Shown: positions 1 to 8,365 of the stretch, in pieces | Layout of the letters: every line of letters starts with the position of its first letter | Numbering within the stretch: position 1 is the first letter of the stretch | NCBI RefSeq assembly: GCF_900230255.1 | Contig: NZ_OCNJ01000006.1 | Span: forward strand, 310,001-374,000 | DNA: 64,000 nucleotides | Direction of reading: 5' to 3' | From: Caenispirillum bisanense | Lineage (GTDB): Bacteria; Pseudomonadota; Alphaproteobacteria; Rhodospirillales; Rhodospirillaceae | Program-made: the position numbers and the translations under genes | The notes under the pieces: model-generated | Seen by the model: the letters and a program-made list of their open reading frames with translations, nothing else | Told to the model about the DNA's origin: nothing | Database searches by the model: none

Positions 1-618
1 ACGGCGACGGTTCTGACGGGCGGCGCGGCGCTCGCCGTGATCCTTCCGGCCATCGCGTCCAACGGCAAGACCCTGGTGAGCATGCTGGCGGCCACCTACA
101 AGTACGTGCGCGACATCGAGACGACGGAGCAGAAGCTCATCGAGGAGAACAAGGAACTGGTGGAGATGTACGAGCGCGCCAGCCGCGCCAGCGTGGAATG
201 GACCGAGTTCCAGTCCTTCCTCGGCGCACCCTGGGCCACCGGCATCCTCGGCTTCTCCAAGACGACCGACGAATACACCAAGAAGTGCGTCGACTACGAG
301 ACCAAGTACCTGCCGCCCATCCGCACCAAGTTCCGCGAGATCCAGAAGCAGATCGCCCAGGTGGCCGACGCCGACCCGGCGGTGGCGCGCAAGCTGTCCA
401 AGCCCTTCGAAGAAGCCTTCGACGCCGTCGCCAACGAGAACAAGGTGCTGGAAAAGCGCATGGACCTGCGCATCAAGGCTCGCTCCGACGTCGAGGTGCT
501 GCAGGCCACGCGGCCCGGCGTCATCAAGCTCTACAAGGCCATCGACGGCGGCAGCAACATCGCCTCGGCCGGCTCGGCGGTGAAGAGCCTGGTGTCCATC
601 GTCAGCGCCGTCGTCTGA
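1..618 (+). CDS. Hypothetical helical protein, 5' partial
   Basis: The frame is open from base 1 and 205 residues are visible before the TGA at 616-618, so the true start may lie outside the window. A GTG at 37 is the first start-like codon inside. The visible N-terminus is hydrophobic and small-residue rich (GGAALAVILPAIAS), which could be the end of a signal peptide or a membrane helix. The rest is highly charged and mostly helical, with Lys/Glu-rich segments (residues about 45-70 and 100-160) that would suit a coiled coil. The C-terminus turns small and hydrophobic again (SAGSAVKSLVSIVSAVV). I do not recognise the family and assign no function. Confidence 0.6.
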   Translation, partial: TATVLTGGAALAVILPAIASNGKTLVSMLAATYKYVRDIETTEQKLIEENKELVEMYERASRASVEWTEFQSFLGAPWATGILGFSKTTDEYTKKCVDYETKYLPPIRTKFREIQKQIAQVADADPAVARKLSKPFEEAFDAVANENKVLEKRMDLRIKARSDVEVLQATRPGVIKLYKAIDGGSNIASAGSAVKSLVSIVSAVV

Positions 619-717
619 CGGCAGGACCCGAGGGCCGGGGTCGGCGGCGCATCCGCACCCGGTGACGGACCGCATCGAAAGTGCTACGACTGGTGGGGTC
701 ACTGTGGACCCCACGCC

Positions 718-2598
718 ATGCCGCACATCCGTCGCCGACCTGCCCTCGCCGCCTGCCTGATCGCCGCCGCGCTGCTGTCGGCGGCCGCCGCACCCGCCGC
801 CGCCGCCGACATCCGCATCGGCGCCCTCGCGTTCCGCGGCACCGAGGAAGCGGTGCATACCTGGGGTCCGACCGTCGACGCGCTGGCGCGCGCCCTGCCC
901 GAACACAATCTGGTGCTGGTGCCGCTCGACCTGGTGGCCATGGGCCGTGCCGTCGCGGTGGGCGATGTCGACTTCGTGCTCACCAACCCCGGCCATTACG
1001 TCGAGCTGGAGCTGGCCCACACCATCACCCGCATCGCGACGCTGGAAACCACCGATCACGGCACGCCGCGCGCCGCCGTTGGATCGGTCATCTTCACCCG
1101 CGCCGACCGCGCCGACATCCAGTCCCTGACGGACCTGCGCGGCATGGTCTTCGAAGCGGTGGCCCCGACCGCCTTCGGCGGCTTCCAGATCGCCTGGCGC
1201 GAGTTGCGCGACGCCGGCGTCGAGCCGCACGACGACTTCGCGGAGCTGCGCTTCACGGGCTTCCCGCTCGACCAGATCGTCTACGACGTGCGCGACCGCA
1301 GGGCCGATGCCGGCACGGTGCGCGCCTGCCTGCTGGAGGAAATGGCGGCAGAGGGCCGCATCGACCTGGCCGACTTCCACATCCTCAATCCCATGCCGGC
1401 CGACGGCTTCCCCTGCCTCGTGTCGTCGCGGCTCTATCCCGACTGGGCCTTCGCCAAGCTGCGCCACACCGACCGCGCGCTGGCCAAGCAGGTGGCCATG
1501 GCGCTGCTCGGCCTCGGCATGGCGGGGCCGCTGCCGGCCGGGGCGGCGCAGTGGACGGTGCCGCTGAGCTACCAGCCGGTCTACGACCTCTACGCGGACC
1601 TGCGCATCGGCCCCTTCGCCGTGGAACCGTCGGAGGTCTTCGCCGAAATGCTGCGGCGGCACTGGGAATGGCCGGCGCTGGCCGCCGCCCTGCTGCTGCT
1701 GGCCGGCCTGTTCCACCTGCGCACCGAGCGGCTGGTGGCCCGGCGCACCGCCGAGCTTCACCGCGAGATGGACGAACGCCGCAAGGCGCAGGAAGAAGCG
1801 CAGCTGCGCCTCGCCGAACTGGCGCACGTGTCGCGGCAGTCGACCATGGGTGAACTGGCGTCGGGCCTCGCCCACGAGATCAACCAGCCGCTCGCCGCCA
1901 TCACCAACTACGCCAACGGCTGCATCCGGCGGCTGGAGGTGGACGCCGGCAACGCCGAGATCCTGGAGGCCATCCGCCAGATCGTCCGCCAGGCACAGCG
2001 TGCCGCCGGCATCATCCAGAACATCCGCGCGTTCCTCCGCAAGGGCGAGGAATCGCGCCGGCCGCTGGACGTCAACACCGTGCTGCGGGACGCCGCCGCC
2101 CTGCTCGCCGCCGAAACGCGCCATGCGCGGGTGGCGGTCGCCCTCGACCTGGGGGACGGGCTGCCGCCGGTCCTGGCCGACCGCATCCAGCTGGAGCAGG
2201 TGGTGGTCAACCTCATGCGCAACGCGGTGGAGGCCATGCAGGCGGTGCCGCCCGACGAACGGCGCCTGACCCTGCGCACGGCGGCGGAAGACGGCGGTAC
2301 GGCGGTGCTGGTGGCGGTGCGCGACACCGGTCCCGGCCTGCCCGCCGATGCCCGCGAGCGGGTGTTCGAGCCCTTCTTCACCACCAAGCCCAACGGCATG
2401 GGCCTCGGCCTGTCCATCAGCCAGAGCATCGTGGAGAACCACGGCGGCTGGCTCGGCATCGAGGAGGAGCCGAGCGGCGCCGGCACCGTGGTCGCCTTCT
2501 CCCTGCCCGCCTGGACCGAGGACCGGGCGGCCGACGCGCGCATCCTCGGCGGTACTCAGGCGAGCGGGATCACGCCTGCTTCGCCGCCTGCTCGATGA
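718..2598 (+). CDS. Periplasmic PhnD/TtrS-type sensor histidine kinase
   Basis: 626 residues. Residues 1-30 form a signal peptide ending in an Ala-rich stretch. Residues about 31-300 are a PhnD-like periplasmic binding domain (DIRIGALAFRG, then DVDFVLTNPGHYVELE). A single membrane helix follows at about 317-335 (WPALAAALLLLAGLF), then a short coiled linker and a HisKA domain whose phosphoacceptor is His386 in LAHEINQPLAAITNYANG. The HATPase domain has an N box (NLMRNAVEAM), a G1 box (DTGPGLP) and FFTTKPNGMGLGL. This order matches TtrS, the tetrathionate sensor of the TtrSR system, and related kinases that fuse a phosphonate-binding-like fold to a kinase. The ligand cannot be read from sequence. 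No response regulator lies next to it; the downstream gene is convergent and the two 3' ends overlap by 29 bp. Confidence 0.85.
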   Translation: MPHIRRRPALAACLIAAALLSAAAAPAAAADIRIGALAFRGTEEAVHTWGPTVDALARALPEHNLVLVPLDLVAMGRAVAVGDVDFVLTNPGHYVELELAHTITRIATLETTDHGTPRAAVGSVIFTRADRADIQSLTDLRGMVFEAVAPTAFGGFQIAWRELRDAGVEPHDDFAELRFTGFPLDQIVYDVRDRRADAGTVRACLLEEMAAEGRIDLADFHILNPMPADGFPCLVSSRLYPDWAFAKLRHTDRALAKQVAMALLGLGMAGPLPAGAAQWTVPLSYQPVYDLYADLRIGPFAVEPSEVFAEMLRRHWEWPALAAALLLLAGLFHLRTERLVARRTAELHREMDERRKAQEEAQLRLAELAHVSRQSTMGELASGLAHEINQPLAAITNYANGCIRRLEVDAGNAEILEAIRQIVRQAQRAAGIIQNIRAFLRKGEESRRPLDVNTVLRDAAALLAAETRHARVAVALDLGDGLPPVLADRIQLEQVVVNLMRNAVEAMQAVPPDERRLTLRTAAEDGGTAVLVAVRDTGPGLPADARERVFEPFFTTKPNGMGLGLSISQSIVENHGGWLGIEEEPSGAGTVVAFSLPAWTEDRAADARILGGTQASGITPASPPAR

Positions 2599-3586
2599 CG
2601 CCGTACCAGCCGAGGCCGCGATAGGTCTCGTAGCCCGGCGTCAGGGCGAACCCGACCATGCGGCCGCCCTCGTCCTCGTAGGAGCCGCTGGTCTCGCCGC
2701 CGGTGCGCAAGGCATAGTGCTCGGACAGCACGCCGCGGCCGTCGCTGGCGGCGATGATGCGGTGGCGGCTGTCGACCAGCATGACGCGCGTGCGGCGCCG
2801 TTCTTCCTCGGTGAAGCGCAGGCCGTCGACGATGGTCTGGGCCTGGCTCTCCCAGTCGAAGAAGATGCCGAGCACGCCGACGACGGGTCCGCGCGCCTCG
2901 CCGTCGCGCCGCACGGCGGTGGCATAGGTGGCGACGGCGGCCCCGCCGAGGGCGTGGTTGCGTTCCACGTCCGCCACCGCGAAGGCACCGCCGTCGCGGG
3001 TGGCGAGCGCGTCGCGGAACCAGGCTTCGCCGGCGACCGAGGTGCCGACCACGCCCGGCCAGCGGTCGGGCCGGCCGTTGGCGAGCACGTGGCCGGACTT
3101 GTCCACCACCCAGAGGTCCAGGTAGACGGTGTAGCTGTCGAGGATGACGCCGAGCCGCCGCGCGGCGTGGCGGCAGCGCTCCGGCGTCGGGTCGGTGCAG
3201 GCGTCGACCACGGCGCTGTCGGTGGCCCACCAGCGCACGTCGCACGACCGCTCGTAGAGGTTCCGGTCCATCAGCTCGATGGCGTAGCCGGCGAGGTCGG
3301 TGAGGCGGGAGCCGCGCACCCGCTGCGCCGTCTCCTGCAGGTCGACGACTTCCTGGCGGAACATCTCGCGCAGCTCGTCGGCGATGACGGTGACGCGGCC
3401 CGAGATTTCCTTCACCTCGGTGGCGACCACGGCGAAGCCGCGCCCCACCTCGCCGGCCCGCGACGCCTCGATGAGCGCGTTCAGCGCCAGGATGTTGGTG
3501 GCTTTGGTGACCTTCTGGATCTCGTCGACCTTCAGGGTCGCGAGGTCGCTGATCTTGGTCGCCAGCGTGAGAATCCGCTCCGGCAT
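2570..3586 (-). CDS. Soluble chemoreceptor-like protein: MCP tip plus Cache-like sensor
   Basis: 338 residues from ATG 3586, chosen because GGGGAGGGGCG lies just upstream; an in-frame start at 3643 has no such site. Residues about 20-60 match the signalling tip of methyl-accepting chemotaxis proteins (NILALNALIEASRAGEVGRG, then FAVVATEVKEIS). Residues about 110-335 resemble a Cache/PAS-like ligand-binding fold (YLDLWVVDKSGHVLANG, VLGIFFDWESQAQTIV). There is no membrane helix and no HAMP domain. In typical receptors the sensor comes first and the signalling hairpin last; here the order is reversed and only the tip of the hairpin is recognisable. It should act in the cytoplasm and could engage CheA/CheW, but the short hairpin makes that uncertain. 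Confidence 0.75.
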   Translation of the reverse strand: MPERILTLATKISDLATLKVDEIQKVTKATNILALNALIEASRAGEVGRGFAVVATEVKEISGRVTVIADELREMFRQEVVDLQETAQRVRGSRLTDLAGYAIELMDRNLYERSCDVRWWATDSAVVDACTDPTPERCRHAARRLGVILDSYTVYLDLWVVDKSGHVLANGRPDRWPGVVGTSVAGEAWFRDALATRDGGAFAVADVERNHALGGAAVATYATAVRRDGEARGPVVGVLGIFFDWESQAQTIVDGLRFTEEERRRTRVMLVDSRHRIIAASDGRGVLSEHYALRTGGETSGSYEDEGGRMVGFALTPGYETYRGLGWYGVIEQAAKQA

Positions 3587-3672
3587 ACGCCCCTCCCCGG
3601 TGGACGAGTTCCGGGCGGTGACGCTACCATGACATGCACACAAAAAATGCAGGGAAGTGCGCTGCCTAGACT

Positions 3673-4071
3673 TCAGGCATACGGCATGCGGCGGACGTCG
3701 GTGTGGGAGAAGTCGTCGCCCTTGAACAGCAGCGGCTGGTCCCGGTCCTTGGCGAGGGCATAGGCGAAGCAGTCGCCGAAATTGAGCTTCGCCGCGTGCC
3801 CCGACCCGCGGCCATAGCGGCGATAGGCCTCGCGGGCGAGGCGGGCCTGGTCGGCGGTGACGGGGGCGATCTCGATCCGGGCCCGCGTGAGCAGGTGATC
3901 GACCAGGCCCGAGAACGCCGGATCCCGGAGCTTGTCGATCACGATGCCGAGTTCCAGGTAGTTGGCCGCCGACATGAGGCGTACCGAAGAGGCCGTCAGG
4001 ACGTTCATGAGGGGGACGGCATCGTCCTCCCCCTGAAGGATCGCCACCAGGGCGGAGGTGTCGATGATCAC
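3673..4071 (-). CDS. vapC: VapC-family PIN-domain toxin
   Basis: 132 residues starting at GTG 4071, where the start overlaps the antitoxin stop as GTGA. PIN-domain ribonucleases cut RNA with a cluster of acidic residues. Those seen here are Asp4 (VIIDTSALVA), Glu in SAANYLELGIV, Asp in LNFGDCFAYALA and Asp in LLFKGDDFSHTDV. The length and spacing match VapC toxins of type II toxin-antitoxin systems. It is translated directly after vapB. Starts further upstream in this frame would overlap the antitoxin and have no domain match. The RNA target is not predictable from the sequence. Confidence 0.9.
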   Translation of the reverse strand: MIIDTSALVAILQGEDDAVPLMNVLTASSVRLMSAANYLELGIVIDKLRDPAFSGLVDHLLTRARIEIAPVTADQARLAREAYRRYGRGSGHAAKLNFGDCFAYALAKDRDQPLLFKGDDFSHTDVRRMPYA

Positions 4072-4319
4072 TTGGGCAGCCCGTCCTCGTCGTACAGCCC
4101 GTCGGTATCGAGCCGCCGCCCTTCGAGCCGGGCGGTGCACTGTCGCGCCAGCGCCATCAGATCGTCCAATTCGGCGGACTGCGCCTCCGGCGCCGGCTCC
4201 GCCTCCACCCGCTGCCACTGTTCGTCGAGGGCATCCTCCACCACCTGGGCGATGCTCTTGCCGGTGCGCTCCGCGAGCTTGCGGGCGAGGTCCTCGGCGC
4301 GCTGGCTTCTGACGTACAT
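4068..4319 (-). CDS. vapB: VapB-family antitoxin
   Basis: 83 residues from ATG 4319 (MYVRSQRAEDLARKLAER). The N-terminal part, ending TGKSIAQVVEDALDE, matches the PSK-type/Rv0623-like antitoxins that bind operator DNA as dimers. The acidic C-terminal tail (LDTDGLYDEDGLPK) is the part expected to wrap the PIN toxin. Its TGA overlaps the GTG of vapC, which fits translational coupling with the antitoxin made first. Such pairs normally repress their own promoter, here presumably in the 4320-4350 gap, though I see no clear operator. Confidence 0.88.
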   Translation of the reverse strand: MYVRSQRAEDLARKLAERTGKSIAQVVEDALDEQWQRVEAEPAPEAQSAELDDLMALARQCTARLEGRRLDTDGLYDEDGLPK

Positions 4320-4350
4320 GGCGAAACTCCGGGTCGGGTCTACCGATAAA

Positions 4351-5052
4351 TTACGCCTGCGGCGGGCGGGCGTCCACCTTGGCCGGACGGTCGAGGCGGC
4401 CGGCGTGGACGCTGTGGACCTTGTCACGCCCCGTCAGGAACACCGTGAAATCACGGGCGAACAGGCTGCGGATGGCCGGGTCCCACACCTCCAGCCCGCC
4501 GGTGAAGGTGCCGAAGGCGGGCAGCAGCAGGCGGCGGGTGTCGGTGACGAAGCACGGCCGCGACAGGCGCTGGCCGCGCACCGTCACCGCCGCCTTGGGG
4601 TGCAGGTGGCCGGCCACCTCGCCGTCGGCGCGCGGGCCGGGCGTCGGGTCGTGGCGGAACACCAGCGGCCCGATGCGTTCCTCCGCCGCCGCCCGGCCGC
4701 CCAGGTGGAGCGGCGCCACCGGGTCGTGGTTGCCGGTGATCCATACCCAGTCGGTGGCCGCCGTCAGCTTGCGCAGGCGGGCGGCGTCGGTCTCGCCCAG
4801 GCGCTGCGCCGCCTCGCCGTCGTGGAAGGCATCGCCCAGCGCGATGAGGCGCTTCGGGGCATGGCGGCGCACCAGCAGTTCCAGCAGGCCCAGCGTCTCC
4901 CGCGTGTCGTAGGGCGGCAGCAGGCCGGCGCCGCGCCGGGCCAGGGTCGCCGCCTTCTCCAGGTGCATGTCGGCGACCACCAGGGTGCGTTCCTTGGGCC
5001 AGAACAGGGCGCCGGTGGGGTCCGGCAGCAGCATCACGCCCTTGACCAGCAT
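4351..5052 (-). CDS. pdeM: Ligase-associated DNA damage response phosphoesterase PdeM
   Basis: 233 residues. Calcineurin-like phosphoesterase motifs appear in order: ADMHLEKA (residues 27-34), LIALGDAFHDGE (about 70), WITGNHDP (about 105) and VAGHLHPKAA (about 147). These place the metal-binding Asp and His residues. The family PdeM is encoded with an Lhr-like helicase, and often with an ATP-dependent ligase and an MBL-fold exonuclease, in a bacterial DNA repair set. Here its ATG overlaps the TGA of the helicase gene by one base (TGATG), so the two are one transcription unit. The ligase and exonuclease partners are not in the window. Confidence 0.9.
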   Translation of the reverse strand: MLVKGVMLLPDPTGALFWPKERTLVVADMHLEKAATLARRGAGLLPPYDTRETLGLLELLVRRHAPKRLIALGDAFHDGEAAQRLGETDAARLRKLTAATDWVWITGNHDPVAPLHLGGRAAAEERIGPLVFRHDPTPGPRADGEVAGHLHPKAAVTVRGQRLSRPCFVTDTRRLLLPAFGTFTGGLEVWDPAIRSLFARDFTVFLTGRDKVHSVHAGRLDRPAKVDARPPQA

Positions 5053-7490
5053 CAGCCCACCGCCTCGGCGATGAGGTCCGCCGCCGCTTCGTCCAGAAGA
5101 TCGTCCAGGATGGCGCCCGCCATGCTTTCCTTCCCGATGTCGAGGAGCACCGGCACGGCCAGCGGCGAAACGCGGGCCAGCCGCCGGTGCTCGATGTTGC
5201 CCTGCGCCTTATAGAGCATGTCGGTCAGCCTGTGCAGGTCGATCAGGCCGCCTTCGGCATCGGCGCGGGTGGCGCGCAGCAGGACATGCTCGGGCTCGTA
5301 CTTGCGCAGCACGTCGTAGATGAGGTCGGAGTTGAAGGTCACCTGCCGCCCCGATTTCTCCGCCCCCGCGATGCGCCGCTGGACCAGCCCGGCAATCACC
5401 GCCACCTGACGGAAGGCGCGCTTGAGCATGGGGCTCTCGGCCATCCACTCCTCCAGGTCGTCGCCGAGGATGTCGTAGTCGAACAGCCGCTCCACATGGT
5501 CGGCGGCATCGACGGCGGACCACACGGCGATGGCGTAGTCGTTGGCGACGAAGCCGAGCGGCTTCAGCTTCAGCCGCTCCATGCGTCGCGTCAGCAGCAT
5601 CCCGAGCGTCTGGTGGGCGTTGCGGCCGGCCAGGCTGTAGGCCACCAGGAAGGCCCGCCCCCGGCGCGGAAAGGTCTCGACCAGCACGGTGCCGGGGCGC
5701 GGCAGGGTGGAGCGGGCCTCCTGGATGTCGGCCCAGTCGCGCACCGCCGCCGGCAGGCGCGCCCGCCGCACCGGGTCGGACAGGATCGCCACCACACGGT
5801 CGGCGAGGCGGGCCGAGATGGGCAGCCGGCCGCCCATGTAGGCCGGCACCTTGGGGTCCTGCCCCTGGGCCTTGGCGGCGATCACCGTCATCTCGCGCAC
5901 GCCCTCGAACCGCAGGGTCTGGCCGGCGAAGATGAAGGTGTCGCCGGGTGCGAGGCCCATGACGAAGTATTCCTCCACCTCGCCCAGATAGGGCCCGCGC
6001 CCGAGCCGCACCTTCAGCGTTTCCGCCTCCACGATGGTGCCGACGTTCATGCGCCAGTCGCGCACGAAGCGGGGGTTGGCGATCTTAAAGCGGCCGTCCT
6101 TGAGCGGCGCGAGGCGCCGGTACTGGTCGTAGGTCTTGAGCGCATAGCCGCCGTCCTTCACGAAGCGCAGCACGCCGTCGAAGGTCTCGCGGTCGAGGTC
6201 GGCATAGGGCGCCGCGGTGCGCACCTCGGCGAACAGGTCGTCGGGATGGAAGGCACCGGCGCAGGCCACCCCTAGAACATGCTGCGCCAGCACGTCGAGC
6301 GCCCCGGCGCGGGGCGGCGGATCGTCCAGCTCCCCCGCCCGCATGGCGTCGAGCGCCGCCTCGCACTCCAGGTACTCGAAGCGGTTGCCCGGCACCAGCA
6401 GGGCCTGCGAGGGGGCGTCGAGCCGGTGGTTGGCGCGGCCGATGCGCTGGATCATGCGCGCCGAGCCCTTGGGGGCGCCGATCTGGATCACCAGGTCGAC
6501 GGCGCCCCAGTCGATGCCGAGGTCGAGCGAGCTGGTCGCCACCACCGCCCGCAGCTTGCCCGCCGCCATGGCCGCCTCCACCTTGCGGCGCTGCTCGGCG
6601 GCGAGGCTGCCGTGGTGGAGCGCGATGGGCAGCGCCTCGTCGTTGAGCCGCCACAGCGCCTGGAAGACGATTTCTCCTTGCGCGCGGGTGTTGACGAACA
6701 CCAGCGTGGTGCGATGGCTGCGGATCTGGTCCATCACCTCCGGCATGGCGTGATGCGCCATGTGCCCGGCCCACGGCGGATCCTTGGCGGCGTCGAGGAT
6801 GCCGACCTCGGCCGTCGCCCCCGCCGCGCCGCGAATGACCACCGCATCGGGCGCCACGTGGCAAGCCAGGGCCTCCGGCTGCGCCACCGTCGCCGACAGC
6901 CCGACCGCCCGCACCTGCGGCCGCAGCGCCCGCAAGCGCGCGAGGCACAGCGCCAGTTGATCGCCCCGCTTGGTGCCGGCCAGCGCGTGCAACTCGTCCA
7001 CCACCACCGCCGCCAGATCGCCGAACAGCCGCGGCGCGTCGGGGTAGGACAGCATGAGGGCGAGGCTCTCGGGCGTCGTCATCAGCAGGTTGGGCGGGTG
7101 GGTGCGCTGGCGCTGGCGCTTGGCGGCGGGCGTGTCGCCGGTGCGGGTCTCGTGGCTGACCGGCAGGCCGGCCTCGGCGATGGGCTGTTCCAGATTACGG
7201 TGGACGTCCACCGCCAGCGCCTTCAGCGGCGAAATGTAGAGGGTATGCAGCCCCTCCCGCGGCGCCCGGGTGAGGTCGGCGAGGCTCGGCAGGAAGCCGG
7301 CGAGCGTCTTGCCGCCGCCGGTGGGGGCGATGAGCAGCGCGCTTTGCCCGCCCGCCGCCGCCTCCAGCATGGCGCGCTGGTGGTCGCGCAGGGTCCAGCC
7401 GCGGGCGGCGAACCACTGGCGGAGCGGGGCGGGCAGCAGGTCGGAGTCGAGCGGCATGGGCGGCGGAAAGCGGGACGACGGGTTGCCCAT
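5052..7490 (-). CDS. Ligase-associated Lhr-like DEXH helicase
   Basis: 812 residues. Superfamily 2 helicase motifs: Walker A LIAPTGGGKTLAGFLPSL (about residue 55), DEXH box VVVDELHALAG (about 165), motif III VGLSATVAQPEAL, motif V SSLDLGIDWGAVDLV and motif VI RIGRANHRL. The C-terminal half has the extended Lhr-type region expected for the roughly 800-residue ligase-associated class. Lhr-core helicases translocate 3' to 5' and unwind DNA or RNA-DNA duplexes. It is co-transcribed with pdeM. The start is uncertain: ATG 7490 gives MGNPSSRF, and an in-frame ATG at 7457 (MPLDSDLL) fits homologues as I remember them. Neither has a good ribosome site. Confidence 0.9.
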   Translation of the reverse strand: MGNPSSRFPPPMPLDSDLLPAPLRQWFAARGWTLRDHQRAMLEAAAGGQSALLIAPTGGGKTLAGFLPSLADLTRAPREGLHTLYISPLKALAVDVHRNLEQPIAEAGLPVSHETRTGDTPAAKRQRQRTHPPNLLMTTPESLALMLSYPDAPRLFGDLAAVVVDELHALAGTKRGDQLALCLARLRALRPQVRAVGLSATVAQPEALACHVAPDAVVIRGAAGATAEVGILDAAKDPPWAGHMAHHAMPEVMDQIRSHRTTLVFVNTRAQGEIVFQALWRLNDEALPIALHHGSLAAEQRRKVEAAMAAGKLRAVVATSSLDLGIDWGAVDLVIQIGAPKGSARMIQRIGRANHRLDAPSQALLVPGNRFEYLECEAALDAMRAGELDDPPPRAGALDVLAQHVLGVACAGAFHPDDLFAEVRTAAPYADLDRETFDGVLRFVKDGGYALKTYDQYRRLAPLKDGRFKIANPRFVRDWRMNVGTIVEAETLKVRLGRGPYLGEVEEYFVMGLAPGDTFIFAGQTLRFEGVREMTVIAAKAQGQDPKVPAYMGGRLPISARLADRVVAILSDPVRRARLPAAVRDWADIQEARSTLPRPGTVLVETFPRRGRAFLVAYSLAGRNAHQTLGMLLTRRMERLKLKPLGFVANDYAIAVWSAVDAADHVERLFDYDILGDDLEEWMAESPMLKRAFRQVAVIAGLVQRRIAGAEKSGRQVTFNSDLIYDVLRKYEPEHVLLRATRADAEGGLIDLHRLTDMLYKAQGNIEHRRLARVSPLAVPVLLDIGKESMAGAILDDLLDEAAADLIAEAVG

Positions 7491-7584
7491 AGGTAATGTC
7501 GGCGCAACCGCCGGGAAAGTGGCCCTGGCCCCGGCGGCCCGAAGCAGGCATGCTCATCCCACAAGAATACTGGGAGATTCACGC

Positions 7585-8280
7585 ATGATCGACATCCGCA
7601 TCGACGGGGTGCTGACGGGCACGCCGCGGGCTTTCGGGCCCGACGGGCGCACCAGCACCATCGCCAGCCGCTATCCCGCCTCGGGGCCCGTCGCCGTGGG
7701 ACCGGACGGGTTCGCCGGCGACGCCGTCGCCGACACCCGGAACCACGGCGGCGCCGACAAGGCCGTGCACCACTACCCGCGCGACCATTACACGGCCTGG
7801 GTCGCCGATCTGCAGCCGGGGGCGCCCACCATCCTCGGCGAGGTCGGGGCCTTCGGCGAGAACATCTCCACCTCCGGCATCACGGAAGAGGACGTCTGCA
7901 TCGGCGACTGCTTCCGCGCCGGCTCCGCCCTCGTGCAGGTGAGCCAGGCCCGCCAGCCGTGCTGGAAGCTCAACGTCCGCTTCGCCACGCCCGACATGGC
8001 CAAGCGCGTGCAGACCACCGGCCGCACCGGCTGGTACTACCGCGTGCTGGACCCGGGCGAGATCGGCCTCGGCGACCGGCTGGTGCTGGAGTCCCGCCCG
8101 CAGCCCGAGTGGTCGCTGGCCCGCATCCTGCACGTCCTCTACCACGACACCCTCAACCGCGACGCCCTGGCCGCCATCGCCGGGATCCCCGAACTGGCCG
8201 ACGGCTGGCGCCGCCTCGCCGCGCGGCGCCTGGAGACCATGAAGGTCGAGGACTGGTCGGCCCGCCTGCAGAGCGCCTGA
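7585..8280 (+). CDS. MOSC-domain protein, YiiM-like
   Basis: 231 residues, close to the 224 of E. coli YiiM. The start is ATG 7585 (MIDIRIDGV). MOSC features: GDAVADTRNHGGADKAVHHY (about residues 48-68), GEVGAFGENIST and the conserved Cys in SQARQPCWKLNVRF. In this family the Cys is thought to bind a molybdopterin cofactor. YiiM and YcbX detoxify N-hydroxylated bases such as 6-hydroxylaminopurine, a reasonable inferred role here. It sits alone on the plus strand, divergent from the helicase gene with about 95 bp between them. Confidence 0.88.
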   Translation: MIDIRIDGVLTGTPRAFGPDGRTSTIASRYPASGPVAVGPDGFAGDAVADTRNHGGADKAVHHYPRDHYTAWVADLQPGAPTILGEVGAFGENISTSGITEEDVCIGDCFRAGSALVQVSQARQPCWKLNVRFATPDMAKRVQTTGRTGWYYRVLDPGEIGLGDRLVLESRPQPEWSLARILHVLYHDTLNRDALAAIAGIPELADGWRRLAARRLETMKVEDWSARLQSA

Positions 8281-8365
8281 CCGATCACCGGCCCCGGCGG
8301 CCGGCTTGACCGGGCGGCGGCCGCGGCCTACCGTGCCCCGGCAACAACAAGCGGGAGGGAGGGGC

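Noticed and set aside
3703-5214. 503-codon plus-strand frame opposite vapBC and pdeM
   Set aside because: It is the antisense shadow of well-supported genes in GC-rich DNA; its product is low-complexity and matches nothing.
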